A stretch of 64,000 nt of DNA from Bordetella parapertussis (GCA_945901125.1 CAMDKD010000014.1:1-64000), one strand, 5' to 3'. Numbered from the stretch's first letter, positions 1-9,054 are shown. Notes: generated by a model from the letters alone, not told the origin. Program-made: numbers and translations.

Positions 1-534
1 GTGTTCTCCATCTCCGGTCGCGGTACGGTGGTGACAGGTCGCGTTGAGCGCGGCATCGTCAAAGTCGGCGAAGAGATCGAGATCGTCGGTATTTCTGACA
101 CCGTCAAGACCACCTGTACCGGCGTGGAAATGTTCCGCAAACTGCTGGATCAGGGACAAGCTGGCGACAACGTGGGTATTTTGTTGCGCGGCACCAAGCG
201 CGAAGACGTGCAGCGCGGCCAAGTGTTGTGCAAGCCCGGTTCGATCAAGCCGCACACGCATTTCACGGCTGAGATTTATGTCTTGTCAAAAGACGAAGGC
301 GGTCGCCACACACCGTTCTTCAACAACTACCGCCCGCAGTTTTACTTCCGCACAACGGACGTGACCGGTGCGATCGAGTTGCCTGAAGGCAAAGAGATGG
401 TGATGCCTGGCGACAACGTGTCGATCACGGTCAAGCTGATCCACCCGATTGCGATGGAAGAAGGCTTGCGCTTCGCCATCCGCGAAGGCGGCAAAACCGT
501 CGGTGCCGGTGTGGTTGCCAAAATCATCGCTTAA
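1..534 (+). CDS. tuf: Elongation factor Tu, 3' part (domains 2 and 3)
   Basis: EF-Tu carries aminoacyl-tRNA to the ribosome as a GTP complex. The window begins inside the gene: the first codon is an internal valine of the domain 1/2 linker region ([17 protein letters not shown] follows), so the GTPase domain lies upstream of the window and the GTG at position 1 is not a start. Domains 2 and 3 are complete, with the conserved [27 protein letters not shown] and HPIAM stretches, and the protein ends in the usual GAGVVAKI form. The gene stops 9 bp before rpsJ, the normal tuf-rpsJ junction of a proteobacterial str/S10 cluster. Confidence 0.97.
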   Translation: MFSISGRGTVVTGRVERGIVKVGEEIEIVGISDTVKTTCTGVEMFRKLLDQGQAGDNVGILLRGTKREDVQRGQVLCKPGSIKPHTHFTAEIYVLSKDEGGRHTPFFNNYRPQFYFRTTDVTGAIELPEGKEMVMPGDNVSITVKLIHPIAMEEGLRFAIREGGKTVGAGVVAKIIA

Positions 535-543
535 GGAATCAGC

Positions 544-858
544 ATGTCAACCAAACAAAAAATCCGCATCCGCTTGAAAGCGTTTGATTACAAACTGATC
601 GACCAGTCTGCCGCTGAAATCGTGGACACCGCCAAGCGCACCGGCGCCATCGTCAAAGGCCCCGTGCCATTGCCGACACGCATGAAGCGTTTTGACATTC
701 TGCGTTCACCGCACGTCAACAAATCCAGCCGTGACCAGTTGGAAATCCGTACACACCAGCGTTTGATGGACATTGTGGACCCGACCGACAAAACCGTTGA
801 TGCTTTGATGAAGCTCGATTTGCCGGCCGGCGTTGACGTCGAAATCAAGCTGCAATAA
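544..858 (+). CDS. rpsJ: 30S ribosomal protein S10
   Basis: S10 is a small-subunit head protein that also acts as NusE in transcription antitermination. The product is 104 residues, the family's normal length, begins with a [15 protein letters not shown] stretch typical of S10 and contains the long-loop motif [22 protein letters not shown] precedes the ATG by a short gap. It is read with tuf upstream. Unlike the following genes it is separated from rplC by 185 bp that hold a hairpin and a possible promoter. Confidence 0.98.
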   Translation: MSTKQKIRIRLKAFDYKLIDQSAAEIVDTAKRTGAIVKGPVPLPTRMKRFDILRSPHVNKSSRDQLEIRTHQRLMDIVDPTDKTVDALMKLDLPAGVDVEIKLQ

Positions 859-865
859 AACCAGC

Positions 866-888
866 CGCCGCCCTCAAGCGGGGCGGCG
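866..888 (+). other. GC-rich stem-loop between rpsJ and rplC
   Basis: A perfect 8-bp stem (866-873 with 881-888) closes a 7-nt loop just after the rpsJ stop. No T-run follows, so it is not a standard intrinsic terminator. It may protect the 3' end of the tuf-rpsJ message or take part in regulation. The pairing is seen; the role is inferred. Confidence 0.45.
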
Positions 889-910
889 CAGCAGGAAAAA
901 TAGCCGAAAA

Positions 911-940
911 TCCGCACAAGCGGAAAAATTCAGCTAGAAT
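911..940 (+). promoter_or_regulatory. Possible promoter for rplC and downstream ribosomal genes
   Basis: TAGAAT at 935-940 resembles a -10 box (5 of 6). The -35 at 911-916 (TCCGCA, 18-bp spacer) is poor. The predicted start near 947 coincides with the first base of the inverted repeat at 947-967. The unusual 185-bp gap in an otherwise tight operon supports an internal promoter, but the -35 is weak. Confidence 0.35.
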
Positions 941-946
941 TAAAGG

Positions 947-967
947 CTTCGCATAAAATGTGCGAAG
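947..967 (+). other. Stem-loop in the rplC leader
   Basis: CTTCGCA (947-953) and TGCGAAG (961-967) form a perfect 7-bp stem with the 7-nt loop TAAAATG. If the -10 at 935-940 is used, this hairpin sits at the 5' end of the rplC transcript, where it could stabilise the RNA or serve as a site for autogenous control. Function is inferred only. Confidence 0.4.
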
Positions 968-1043
968 AAATTATCAACCTTCTTTCATACACCAAACGCA
1001 GTTGCCAATTGAAGTGACAGCGGTGAAAGTTTTGGAGAAAAAC

Positions 1044-1709
1044 ATGAGTCAAAGCAATCGACTGGGATTGCTGGGCCGCAAGGTGGGCATGATGCGTCTG
1101 TTCACTGATGATGGGGACGCAGTGCCTGTCACAGTGGTAGATGTATCCAACAACCGAGTGACCCAGGTGAAAACCCAAGAAAATGACGGCTACGTCGCCT
1201 TGCAGGTGACGTTTGGTTTGCGCAAAGCTTCGCGCGTCACCAAGCCGCAGGCCGGTCACATGGCCAAAGCCGGCGTACAGTCCGGCGAAATCACCCAGGA
1301 ATTCCGCGTCACCGCAGAAACCGCAGCCCAATACCCTGCCGGTACCTCGGTGCCTCCTTCTGCCATTTTCACTGTCGGTGAAAAAGTAGACGTACAAGGT
1401 ACTTCCATCGGTAAAGGCTTCGCGGGCACCATCAAGCGCCACAATTTCCGTTCACAACGCGCTTCTCACGGTAACAGCCGTTCGCACAATGTGCCCGGTT
1501 CTATTTCCATGGCGCAGGATCCCGGCCGTGTGTTTCCAGGCAAAAAAATGTCGGGCCACATGGGCGACGAGACCGTCACCACCCAAAACCTGGACGTGAT
1601 TCGTATCGATGAAGCGCGTCAACTGTTGCTGATTAAGGGTGCTGTGCCCGGATCCGCCGGTGGTTTTGTCACGGTGCGTCACGCCATCAAATCCAAGGGA
1701 GCCAACTGA
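1044..1709 (+). CDS. rplC: 50S ribosomal protein L3
   Basis: L3 binds 23S rRNA early in large-subunit assembly and reaches towards the peptidyl transferase centre. The product is 221 residues with the conserved [11 protein letters not shown] start, [13 protein letters not shown] core and the histidine/glycine-rich [10 protein letters not shown] and [11 protein letters not shown] loops. The frame is open upstream to 960, but ATG at 1044 has a GGAG site about 7 bp before it and gives the family's N-terminus. The stop overlaps the rplD start by one base (TGATG). Confidence 0.97.
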   Translation: MSQSNRLGLLGRKVGMMRLFTDDGDAVPVTVVDVSNNRVTQVKTQENDGYVALQVTFGLRKASRVTKPQAGHMAKAGVQSGEITQEFRVTAETAAQYPAGTSVPPSAIFTVGEKVDVQGTSIGKGFAGTIKRHNFRSQRASHGNSRSHNVPGSISMAQDPGRVFPGKKMSGHMGDETVTTQNLDVIRIDEARQLLLIKGAVPGSAGGFVTVRHAIKSKGAN

Positions 1710-2329
1710 TGCAAATCGAACTCCTGAATGACCAGGGCCAGGCGTCTGCCAAATTTGAGGCACCTGAAACTCTGTTCGGCCGCGCTTACAACGAAGACCT
1801 GGTGCACCAGATTGTGGTGGCCTACCAGGCCAACGCGCGCCAAGGTACACGTGCACAAAAAGACCGCGAACAGGTCAAGCACTCGACCAAAATGCCGTTC
1901 AAGCAAAAAGGCACAGGCCGCGCCCGTGCCGGTATGACTTCTTCCCCCATCTGGCGTGGCGGCGGTCGTGCTTTCCCGAACAGCCCGGAAGAAAATTTCA
2001 CACAAAAAATCAACAAGAAGATGTACCGCGCCGGCATGGCCGCCATCTTCTCCCAGTTGGTGCGTGAAGGCCGTCTGGCTGTGGTGGATTCGCTCAAAAT
2101 CGAAGCGCCTAAAACCAAACTGCTGGCTTCCAAACTCAAAGCCATGAATCTTCAATCCGTGCTGGTCATCTCCGAAGAAGTGGATGACAACTTGTATTTC
2201 GCGTCGCGCAATCTGGCCAATGTGCTGGTGGTCGAGCCGCGTTACGCAGACCCGGTTTCGCTGGTGCATTACAAAAAGGTGCTGGTCACCAAAGGCGCCA
2301 TCGACAAACTCAAGGAGATGTTCGCATGA
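1709..2329 (+). CDS. rplD: 50S ribosomal protein L4
   Basis: L4 lines the exit tunnel and in some bacteria represses its own S10 operon. The 206-residue product has the family's signature [14 protein letters not shown] and [11 protein letters not shown] tunnel loop and the [10 protein letters not shown] segment. It overlaps rplC by one base and rplW by four (ATGA), which implies translational coupling. No sequence upstream of rpsJ is available to look for the classical L4-responsive leader. Confidence 0.98.
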   Translation: MQIELLNDQGQASAKFEAPETLFGRAYNEDLVHQIVVAYQANARQGTRAQKDREQVKHSTKMPFKQKGTGRARAGMTSSPIWRGGGRAFPNSPEENFTQKINKKMYRAGMAAIFSQLVREGRLAVVDSLKIEAPKTKLLASKLKAMNLQSVLVISEEVDDNLYFASRNLANVLVVEPRYADPVSLVHYKKVLVTKGAIDKLKEMFA

Positions 2330-2640
2330 GCACCCCGAAATTTGACGAAGGCCGTTTGATGGCCGTGCTCGTGGCTCCCATCGTGTCTGAAAAAGCCACC
2401 ATGGTTGCCGAAAATTCCAATGCAGTCACTTTCAAAGTGCTGCAAAACGCCACCAAGCCCGAAATCAAGGCCGCTGTTGAACTCATGTTCAAGGTCGAGG
2501 TCAAAGGCGTTTCCGTGGTCAACATCAAAGGCAAAACCAAGCGTTTCGGCCGTTCTGTAGGTCGCCGCGACAACATTCGCAAAGCCTATGTGACGCTCAA
2601 GCCCGGTCAAGAGCTGAACCTGTCTGGAGAGGTGGCTTAA
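2326..2640 (+). CDS. rplW: 50S ribosomal protein L23
   Basis: L23 sits at the tunnel exit and is the docking site for trigger factor and SRP. The product is 104 residues and contains the conserved [11 protein letters not shown] start, [12 protein letters not shown] loop and an [11 protein letters not shown] end. Its ATG overlaps the rplD stop and it ends 2 bp before the rplB start codon. Confidence 0.98.
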   Translation: MSTPKFDEGRLMAVLVAPIVSEKATMVAENSNAVTFKVLQNATKPEIKAAVELMFKVEVKGVSVVNIKGKTKRFGRSVGRRDNIRKAYVTLKPGQELNLSGEVA

Positions 2641-2642
2641 TC

Positions 2643-3467
2643 ATGGCAGTCATCAAAATGAAACCCACCTCCCCCGGTCAACGGGGTGTGGTCAAGGTCA
2701 CGCGTGACCATTTGTTCAAAGGCCCGGGTTATGCGCCGTTGCTGGAACCTCAGTTCCAACACGCCGGTCGCAACAACAACGGCCACATCACGGTTCGCCA
2801 CAAAGGCGGCGGTCACAAGCACCATTACCGCGTTGTCGATTTCCGTCGCATGAAAGACGGCATTCCCGGCAAGGTCGAGCGTATTGAATACGACCCGAAC
2901 CGCACGGCTCACATCGCCTTGATCTGCTACGCCGATGGCGAGCGCACCTACATCATCGCCCCGCGCGGTCTGGAAGTCGGCGCCACCATTCACAGCGGTG
3001 CAGAAGCGCCGATCCGTGCCGGCAACACGCTGCCGATCCGCAACATTCCAGTGGGTTCAACTATTCACTGCATCGAATTGCGTCCCGGTAAAGGCGCGCA
3101 AATCGCCCGTTCGGCCGGCACCTCTGCAACCTTGCTCGCACGTGAAGGCACTTACGCCCAGGTGCGTATGCGCTCAGGCGAAGTCCGCAAAATCCATATC
3201 GAATGCCGCGCCACCATCGGTGAAGTCGCCAACGAAGAGCACAGCTTGCGCCAATTGGGCAAAGCCGGTGTCAAACGCTGGATGGGTATCCGCCCGACTG
3301 TTCGCGGTGTGGCCATGAACCCGGTCGACCACCCGCACGGTGGTGGTGAAGGCCGTACCGGCGAAGGCCGCGCGCCTGTGGATCCATGGGGCAATCTGAC
3401 CAAGGGCTATCGCACCCGCAATAACAAGCGTACCCAGGTCATGATCGTTTCACGTCGCAAGAAATAA
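2643..3467 (+). CDS. rplB: 50S ribosomal protein L2
   Basis: L2 is needed for subunit joining and peptidyl transfer. The 274-residue product carries the [15 protein letters not shown] motif, the central [22 protein letters not shown] segment (split here by reading; it includes the conserved histidine of the PVDHPHGGG motif) and a basic C-terminus. Length and motifs are ordinary. It follows rplW at 2 bp and precedes rpsS by 10 bp. Confidence 0.98.
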   Translation: MAVIKMKPTSPGQRGVVKVTRDHLFKGPGYAPLLEPQFQHAGRNNNGHITVRHKGGGHKHHYRVVDFRRMKDGIPGKVERIEYDPNRTAHIALICYADGERTYIIAPRGLEVGATIHSGAEAPIRAGNTLPIRNIPVGSTIHCIELRPGKGAQIARSAGTSATLLAREGTYAQVRMRSGEVRKIHIECRATIGEVANEEHSLRQLGKAGVKRWMGIRPTVRGVAMNPVDHPHGGGEGRTGEGRAPVDPWGNLTKGYRTRNNKRTQVMIVSRRKK

Positions 3468-3477
3468 GGGTTAACAC

Positions 3478-3756
3478 ATGACACGCTCACTCAAAAAAGG
3501 CCCGTTCGTTGACCACCATTTGCTGGCCAAAACGGAAAAAGCCGTCGCCAACAAAGACAAAAAACCGATCAAAACCTGGTCGCGCCGCTCAATGATCCTG
3601 CCCGATTTCATCGGCCTGACCATTGCGGTCCACAACGGCAAGCAACACGTGCCGGTCTATATCACCGACCAGATGGTGGGTCACAAGTTAGGCGAATTCG
3701 CGCTGACTCGGACCTTCAAAGGCCATCCGGCTGATAAAAAAGTTCAGAAGAAGTAA
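3478..3756 (+). CDS. rpsS: 30S ribosomal protein S19
   Basis: S19 is a head protein contacting S13 and the intersubunit bridge. The product is 92 residues with the standard start [15 protein letters not shown] and the motif [23 protein letters not shown]. The ATG follows a weak AAGGG site. It is placed between rplB and rplV as usual. Confidence 0.98.
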   Translation: MTRSLKKGPFVDHHLLAKTEKAVANKDKKPIKTWSRRSMILPDFIGLTIAVHNGKQHVPVYITDQMVGHKLGEFALTRTFKGHPADKKVQKK

Positions 3757-3765
3757 GGAGCAGCT

Positions 3766-4095
3766 ATGGAAACACGTGCAGTCCTGCGAGGTGTGCGCTT
3801 ATCGGTCGACAAAGGCCGGTTGGTGGCAGACTTGATTCGCGGCAAAAAAGTGGACCAGGCCCTCAACATCCTGACTTTCACCCAGAAAAAAGCAGCCGGT
3901 ATCGTCAAAAAAGTGCTTGAGTCGGCGATTGCCAATGCCGAGCACAACGACGGTGCTGACATTGACGAATTGCGCGTCAAAACCATTTACGTGGAACAAG
4001 GCGCAACGCTCAAACGTTTCACTGCACGCGCCAAAGGCCGTGGCAACAGCATCAGCAAGCCCACGTGCCATGTGTACGTGACGGTCGGTAACTGA
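3766..4095 (+). CDS. rplV: 50S ribosomal protein L22
   Basis: L22 spans the large subunit and lines the exit tunnel with a long beta hairpin, the site of macrolide-resistance mutations. The product is 109 residues, with the core [18 protein letters not shown] and the C-terminal [10 protein letters not shown] hairpin tip. A strong AAGGAG site precedes the ATG. Position between rpsS and rpsC is canonical. Confidence 0.98.
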   Translation: METRAVLRGVRLSVDKGRLVADLIRGKKVDQALNILTFTQKKAAGIVKKVLESAIANAEHNDGADIDELRVKTIYVEQGATLKRFTARAKGRGNSISKPTCHVYVTVGN

Positions 4096-4110
4096 AAGGT
4101 CTAGGAAGAT

Positions 4111-4998
4111 ATGGGACAAAAAATACACCCCACCGGTTTCCGCCTGTCGGTCAGCCGCAACTGGGCCAGCCGCTGGTATGCCAGCAACAAGGACTTTGCC
4201 GGCATGTTGGCAGAAGACATCAAGGTGCGCGAGTACCTCAAGGTCAAACTCAAAAATGCTGCGGTTTCACGCATTCTGATTGAGCGCCCCGCCAAAAATG
4301 CCCGCATCACCATTTTTTCCGCACGCCCCGGCGTGGTCATCGGTAAAAAAGGTGAGGACATTGAAAACCTCAAAAAAGAACTTGCAGCCCGCTTGGGCGT
4401 GCCCGTGGCAGTCAACATCGAAGAAGTGCGCAAGCCTGAAATCGATGCGCAACTGATCGCCGACAGCATCACACAACAGCTGGAAAAGCGGATCATGTTC
4501 CGCCGCGCCATGAAACGCGCCATGCAAAACGCCATGCGTCTGGGTGCCCAGGGCATCAAGATCATGTCGGCAGGCCGTTTGAACGGTATTGAAATTGCGC
4601 GTACCGAGTGGTACCGCGAAGGCCGTGTGCCACTGCATACATTGCGTGCAGATATCGATTACGCCACCTCTGAAGCCAAGACCACCTACGGCATCATCGG
4701 CGTCAAAGTGTGGGTCTACAAAGGCGACACACTTGGCCGCAATGATGCACCTGCTGCGCAGGAACCCCGTTCTGATGAAGAACGTCGTCCACGCGGCCCG
4801 CGCCGTGACGCACGTCCGGGTGGTGACCGTCCGCCTGCACGCGGCGCACGTCGTCCCGCAGGAACCAATGCCGCACCGGCTGATGGCAGCGATAAACCCG
4901 CTGACGCCACCGATGCTCCCAAAACCACCGTCAAGCGCGTTCGTAAGATCACCGCGCCCGCATCCACTGGCACGGCTGCGGACGGACACGGAGAATAA
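4111..4998 (+). CDS. rpsC: 30S ribosomal protein S3 with a long basic/acidic C-terminal tail
   Basis: S3 forms part of the mRNA entry helicase of the 30S subunit. The first about 210 residues are standard: [11 protein letters not shown] start, KH-domain loop with [10 protein letters not shown], and the C-terminal domain ending near [13 protein letters not shown]. After this comes a tail of some 80 residues rich in Arg, Pro, Ala and Asp, so the protein is 295 residues against about 233 in E. coli. Tails of this sort are known in betaproteobacterial S3, but this one is long. AGGA precedes the ATG; rplP starts 2 bp after the stop. Confidence 0.97.
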   Translation: MGQKIHPTGFRLSVSRNWASRWYASNKDFAGMLAEDIKVREYLKVKLKNAAVSRILIERPAKNARITIFSARPGVVIGKKGEDIENLKKELAARLGVPVAVNIEEVRKPEIDAQLIADSITQQLEKRIMFRRAMKRAMQNAMRLGAQGIKIMSAGRLNGIEIARTEWYREGRVPLHTLRADIDYATSEAKTTYGIIGVKVWVYKGDTLGRNDAPAAQEPRSDEERRPRGPRRDARPGGDRPPARGARRPAGTNAAPADGSDKPADATDAPKTTVKRVRKITAPASTGTAADGHGE

Positions 4999-5000
4999 GC

Positions 5001-5417
5001 ATGCTGCAACCAGCGCGCCGTAAATACCGCAAGGAACAAAAAGGTCGCAACACCGGCATCGCCACCCGTGGCAATACCGTGGCGTTCGGCGACTTCGGCT
5101 TGAAATCCACCGACCGCGGCCGTTTGACCGCGCGTCAAATTGAATCCGCACGTCGTGCGATTTCACGTCACGTCAAACGTGGCGGCCGTATCTGGATCCG
5201 TATTTTTCCGGACAAGCCGATTTCACAAAAACCGGCCGAAGTCCGTATGGGCAACGGCAAGGGCAACCCTGAGTACTACGTGGCAGAAATTCAGCCCGGC
5301 AAAGTGCTTTATGAAATCGTCGGTGTGCCCGAAGAACTCGCGCGTGAAGCCTTCCGTTTGGCGGCTGCCAAACTGCCTTTGCGCACCACCTTTGTGTCCC
5401 GCCTCATCGGCCAATGA
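5001..5417 (+). CDS. rplP: 50S ribosomal protein L16
   Basis: L16 organises the A-site region of the large subunit. The 138-residue product starts with [16 protein letters not shown] and has the conserved [18 protein letters not shown] helix and the [16 protein letters not shown] loop that approaches the A site. Length is normal. It lies 2 bp after rpsC and 15 bp before rpmC. Confidence 0.98.
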   Translation: MLQPARRKYRKEQKGRNTGIATRGNTVAFGDFGLKSTDRGRLTARQIESARRAISRHVKRGGRIWIRIFPDKPISQKPAEVRMGNGKGNPEYYVAEIQPGKVLYEIVGVPEELAREAFRLAAAKLPLRTTFVSRLIGQ

Positions 5418-5432
5418 TTCAGGAGCTGAAAC

Positions 5433-5630
5433 ATGAAAACATCTGAATTACTCCAAAAAGACGCCGCCGGTCTCGAGACTGAGATCAAGGAATTGCAAAA
5501 AGCCCATTTCAATATGCGCATGCAAAAAGCCACGCAACAACTCAACAACACCTCGCAAATGAAGGTGACACGACGCGCTATTGCCCGCGCCAAAACCATA
5601 CAGGCTGAACAAGCCGCAGCCCAGGAGTGA
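5433..5630 (+). CDS. rpmC: 50S ribosomal protein L29
   Basis: L29 is a small two-helix protein next to L23 at the tunnel exit. The 65-residue product has the family pattern: an N-terminal helix around [18 protein letters not shown], the QLNNTSQMK turn and a second basic helix. AGGAG precedes the ATG. The last codons contain the Shine-Dalgarno for rpsQ, which starts 2 bp later. Confidence 0.97.
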   Translation: MKTSELLQKDAAGLETEIKELQKAHFNMRMQKATQQLNNTSQMKVTRRAIARAKTIQAEQAAAQE

Positions 5631-5632
5631 AC

Positions 5633-5902
5633 ATGACTGAAGCCAAAACATCACTCAAACGCACTCTGATCGGCAAGGTCGTCAGCGCCAAGCGCGCCAA
5701 AACCGTGACCGTGCTGGTTGAACGTCGTGTCAAACACGCGCTCTACGGCAAGATCGTCGGTAAGTCCAGCAAGTACCACGCCCATGACGAAACCGGCCAG
5801 TACCACCTGGGTGACGTGATCGAAATCACTGAAAGCCGCCCGATTTCCAAAACCAAGAACTGGGTTGCCACCCGTCTGGTTGAGAAAGCACCTGCGGTTT
5901 GA
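5633..5902 (+). CDS. rpsQ: 30S ribosomal protein S17
   Basis: S17 is a primary 16S rRNA binder with an OB fold. The 89-residue product has [31 protein letters not shown] and the [16 protein letters not shown] motif. A GTG at 5627 is in frame, but ATG at 5633 is preferred because AGGAG lies 5 bp upstream. This is the last ribosomal gene here: rplN does not follow, and a strong terminator starts 34 bp after the stop. Confidence 0.96.
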   Translation: MTEAKTSLKRTLIGKVVSAKRAKTVTVLVERRVKHALYGKIVGKSSKYHAHDETGQYHLGDVIEITESRPISKTKNWVATRLVEKAPAV

Positions 5903-5936
5903 ATTGAATTCGCGTTCGCGCATACAAAGTTTGACC

Positions 5937-5968
5937 AAATGGCCCACAATTGTGGGTCATTTGTTTTT
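5937..5968 (+). terminator. Rho-independent terminator after rpsQ
   Basis: An 11-bp stem (5937-5947 with 5952-5962, one G-U pair) closes an AATT loop and is followed by GTTTTT. It is placed to end the ribosomal transcript. Its T-run ends 15 bp before the ATG of the peroxiredoxin gene, so that gene either starts from a promoter located upstream of the hairpin or depends on read-through. Confidence 0.85.
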
Positions 5969-5983
5969 ATAAGGAGCATTACC

Positions 5984-6490
5984 ATGATTAAAGTCGGCGA
6001 TACCATTCCACACACCACCTTGATGGAGTATTCAGAGGTCGAGGGCGAAGGCTGCAGCATCGGTCCTAACGCGATAGACGTGGCCAAGGCCACCGCAGGA
6101 AAAACCATTGCCTTGTTTGCCTTGCCAGGCGCATTCACGCCCACTTGCTCGGCCAAGCACGTGCCCGGCTACTTAGACAAGTTGACTGAGTTGAAAGCAG
6201 CCGGTGTAGATGAAATCTGGTGTGTCAGTGTCAATGATGCTTTTGTCATGGGCGCCTGGGGCCGTGAATTGCATGCCACCGGCAAAGTGCGCATGATGGC
6301 CGATGGCGACGCGGCATTCACCAAAGCCACAGGCCTGACCTTGGACTTGACCGGCAAAGGCCTGGGACTGCGCTCCAACCGTTACTCCATGCTGGTCAAA
6401 GACGGCAAAGTACAAACCTTGAACATCGAAGGTCCGGGTAAATTTGAAGTCAGTGACGCCGACACCATGTTGTCGCAAGTCAAACACTGA
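5984..6490 (+). CDS. Peroxiredoxin, Prx5-like
   Basis: Thiol peroxidase predicted to reduce hydrogen peroxide and organic hydroperoxides in the cytoplasm. The 168-residue product has the peroxidatic motif PGAFTPTCS with Cys55 and the arginine-containing LRSNRYSMLV segment typical of the Prx5 group. The glutaredoxin domain present in some bacterial Prx5 proteins is absent. An open frame reaches 5939, but ATG at 5984 has AAGGAG 7 bp before it. The gene stands alone between the ribosomal terminator and a terminator at 6500. There is no obvious OxyR site that I can define. Confidence 0.92.
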   Translation: MIKVGDTIPHTTLMEYSEVEGEGCSIGPNAIDVAKATAGKTIALFALPGAFTPTCSAKHVPGYLDKLTELKAAGVDEIWCVSVNDAFVMGAWGRELHATGKVRMMADGDAAFTKATGLTLDLTGKGLGLRSNRYSMLVKDGKVQTLNIEGPGKFEVSDADTMLSQVKH

Positions 6491-6499
6491 ACCCGAGCA

Positions 6500-6535
6500 C
6501 TGGCCCGCAGTATGTTGCGGGCCGGTTGGCTTTTC
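6500..6535 (+). terminator. Rho-independent terminator after the peroxiredoxin gene
   Basis: CTGGCCCGCA (6500-6509) pairs with TGCGGGCCGG (6516-6525), a 10-bp stem with one wobble and a 6-nt loop, followed by TTGGCTTTTC. It lies 9 bp after the peroxiredoxin stop and just before the convergent cytochrome b gene. Confidence 0.65.
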
Positions 6536-6541
6536 ACCGGA

Positions 6542-7237
6542 TTAGCCGGACGAGGCCTTTTCTAAGAAGTAAACCCCGGCCAAAACCAACCCAGCGCACA
6601 AGCTGAAAATACCTAAAGCCTTTAGGCGTTGCAGCTTATTGTCTGTAGAAAACATAACCTGACGGTCCTGCCAGAGGCGATAACCGCTGACCATGGCGCG
6701 TACCAAGGGTTGGCGTTTGTAAAAAGTATGAAATAAAACAGCACAAACGTGCAGGCCAATCAGCAAGCCCAATATCCATTTACCAATATCTGCGTGGTAA
6801 AAAGTGAGCAGTTCAACCGTCCGGTTACTTACAAGGGCACTCACGGGGCCGCTGAAACCGGCATCGTCATCTGCGCACAAGCCGCTGGCAACTTGCATGA
6901 ACAAAACGATCAACATGGCCCAAACCGACCAGGCGGCTAAGGGGTTATGACCGGGCTGCTGCCAGTTGTCAGGTTGTCGCAGATAAGCCAGGCTGCGTTG
7001 TACAGAAGGGATGAACGACGCGAAACGCGACCAATGCCCGCCGGTAAAGCCCCAGACCAGACGAAATAGCAGCAGTGTCAGCACGACATAACCACAGTAA
7101 GCATGCCAAGCCATGTTTTCAAAATAAAAAACGCTGAGGGCTGAGCCGCACACACTGGCCAGCAGCAGCCAGTGAAACAAGCGGGTGGGCAAATCCCAGA
7201 CTTTGACAACGGTTGGCATGGTTACAGATTCATTCAT
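6542..7237 (-). CDS. Cytochrome b561-type membrane protein
   Basis: Predicted di-haem cytochrome b of the b561 / Ni-Fe-hydrogenase b-subunit superfamily, an inner-membrane electron carrier. It opens with the family motif VKVWDLPTRLFHWLL, and histidines in helix 1, in WHAYCGYVV and in LIGLHVCAVLFHTFY are candidate haem ligands. About four to five membrane segments are visible. I chose ATG 7237 over the upstream in-frame codon at 7297 and the downstream ATG 7219, giving 231 residues. It is divergent from a cytochrome c' gene 81 bp away, an arrangement that suggests the two work as electron-transfer partners. Confidence 0.85.
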   Translation of the reverse strand: MNESVTMPTVVKVWDLPTRLFHWLLLASVCGSALSVFYFENMAWHAYCGYVVLTLLLFRLVWGFTGGHWSRFASFIPSVQRSLAYLRQPDNWQQPGHNPLAAWSVWAMLIVLFMQVASGLCADDDAGFSGPVSALVSNRTVELLTFYHADIGKWILGLLIGLHVCAVLFHTFYKRQPLVRAMVSGYRLWQDRQVMFSTDNKLQRLKALGIFSLCAGLVLAGVYFLEKASSG

Positions 7238-7318
7238 AAGGCCTGAACATGGTACTAGACCTGAGAGCGGAAAAAAACCAGCAAGGCTAAACTTCAAAAA
7301 TAACCTCAGGAGTTTTTA

Positions 7319-7774
7319 ATGTTGAAAACCGTGCTTTACACCTCGTTATTCATGAGTGCTTGCCTGTCATTCCCGGCGCAAGCCCAGTTTGCCAAAGCCG
7401 AAGACGCCATCAAGTACCGCCAAAGCGCCTTGTTTGTCATGGGCCAACATTTCACCCGGCTGGCTGCCATGGCTCAGGGAAAAATCCCGTTTGATGCCAA
7501 AGCCGCAGCCGACAATGCCGCATTGGTCGAAACCATGTCTAAACTGCCGTGGGCAGGCTTTGGCGAAGGCACGGACCAAGGCGGCAATACCAAAGCCAAG
7601 CCCGAAATCTGGACAGACAACGCCAAGTTCAAGGACGCCGCAGAAAAAATGCAGGCCGAAGCGGTCAAACTGTCTGCAGCGGCCAAAACCGGCAAACTGG
7701 AAGACTTGAAATCAGCAGTCGGTGCCACCGGCGGTACGTGCAAAAACTGTCACGATAATTTCCGCAATAAGTGA
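7319..7774 (+). CDS. Cytochrome c'
   Basis: Periplasmic high-spin class II cytochrome c, a family involved in nitric oxide binding or electron transfer. The 151-residue precursor has a signal peptide with a likely cut after residue 22 (FPAQA-QF), then a four-helix-bundle domain beginning AEDAIKYRQSALFVMGQHF, and the C-terminal haem site CKNCH (Cys141, Cys144, His145), the normal place for this family. CAGGAG precedes the ATG by 6 bp. The b561-type gene on the other strand shares the upstream region. Confidence 0.93.
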   Translation: MLKTVLYTSLFMSACLSFPAQAQFAKAEDAIKYRQSALFVMGQHFTRLAAMAQGKIPFDAKAAADNAALVETMSKLPWAGFGEGTDQGGNTKAKPEIWTDNAKFKDAAEKMQAEAVKLSAAAKTGKLEDLKSAVGATGGTCKNCHDNFRNK

Positions 7775-7788
7775 GTTTTTGCTGTTGA

Positions 7789-8988
7789 TCAGTCCAGCCA
7801 CTCATCAATGACCTGTTGAGTGTGCTGGCCCAGCATGGGTGGCGGTAAGTCTTGGCGCACCGGTGTTTCGCTCATTTTGATCGGGCTTGCCACCAGCGAC
7901 AAACCGGCTTTGAGCGGATGCTGCCACTGTTGCACCATGCCGCGCTCGAGCACATGCGGATCTACAAACACCTCGGCCAGATTATTGATCGGCCCGCACG
8001 GCACCTTGGCGGCCTCTAGCAAGGCCAGCCAGTGTTTTTTGCCGTGCGCCATCAAGGCTGAAGCCAGCATAGGAACCAGCAGATCACGGTGTATGACCCG
8101 GCCCTGGTTGCGCACAAAGCGCTCATCGCTTGCCCATTCAGGGTGTCCTATGCAATCACAGAATTTGGCGTACTGGGAATCATTGCCCACCGCGACAATC
8201 AAAAAATCGCGTTCTCCTGCCGGGTTGGCAGCCACCTCAAACACCTGGTAGGGAACGATATTCACGTGTGCATTGCCCATGCGACCCGGCGGCGGCTTAG
8301 GCGGGGAATTGATCAGGTAATTGGCGCCCAGATTGGCCAGCATCGCTACCTGCGTGTCCAGCAAAGCCATGTCTATGTGCTGGCCGGTGCCGGTGCGCTC
8401 CACGTGGCGTAAGGCCGCCAGGATAGATACCGTGGCGTACATGCCTGTGAATAAATCAGCCACGGCGACACCGACTTTTTGCGGCCCGCCGCCTGCGTCG
8501 TCGCGCTCGCCGGTGAGGCTCATCAAGCCGCCCATGGCCTGTACCGCAAAGTCATAACCGGCGCGATCTGCATAAGGACCTGTTTGGCCGAATCCGGTGA
8601 TGCTGCAATACACTAGGCGTGGATTGATGGCTTTGAGGCAAGCGTAGTCAAGCCCGTAGCGTTGCATATCGCCGACCTTGAAGTTCTCCACCACCACATC
8701 TGCTTTCACAGCCAGCGCACGAATCAGTTGCTGGCCGTCAGCGCTGGACAGGTCGCAGGTGATGGAGCGTTTGTTGCGGTTGGCGCCTAAAAAATAGGCG
8801 GATTCTGCACTGTCGGTTTGCGCCGCGGTTGGTAAAAAAGGCGGGCCCCAGCCGCGGGTGTCGTCTCCGACGCCGGGTCGCTCGACCTTGACCACGTCTG
8901 CGCCCAAGTCGGCCAGGGTTTGTGTACACCAGGGGCCGGCCAGCACCCGGGACAAATCCAAAACTTTGATGCCATCAAGTGAATGCAT
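7789..8988 (-). CDS. CaiB/BaiF family (class III) CoA-transferase
   Basis: Transfers CoA between carboxylic acids; the substrate cannot be read from the sequence. The 399-residue product starts LDGIKVLDLSRVLAGPWCTQ, has the RNKRSITCDL and FAVQAMGGLMSLTG segments, and HIDMALLDTQVAM with the aspartate that forms the acyl intermediate in this family. The frame is open to 9174, but the family N-terminus begins at ATG 8988. It is divergent from the PTS genes and has no neighbouring CoA-ester genes. Confidence 0.9.
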   Translation of the reverse strand: MHSLDGIKVLDLSRVLAGPWCTQTLADLGADVVKVERPGVGDDTRGWGPPFLPTAAQTDSAESAYFLGANRNKRSITCDLSSADGQQLIRALAVKADVVVENFKVGDMQRYGLDYACLKAINPRLVYCSITGFGQTGPYADRAGYDFAVQAMGGLMSLTGERDDAGGGPQKVGVAVADLFTGMYATVSILAALRHVERTGTGQHIDMALLDTQVAMLANLGANYLINSPPKPPPGRMGNAHVNIVPYQVFEVAANPAGERDFLIVAVGNDSQYAKFCDCIGHPEWASDERFVRNQGRVIHRDLLVPMLASALMAHGKKHWLALLEAAKVPCGPINNLAEVFVDPHVLERGMVQQWQHPLKAGLSLVASPIKMSETPVRQDLPPPMLGQHTQQVIDEWLD

Positions 8989-9054
8989 GCTGACATTGTC
9001 TCTTAACAAGGACTGAACCGGGCGAGCGGTGATAATCCAGCCGGAGTCCCGTAC

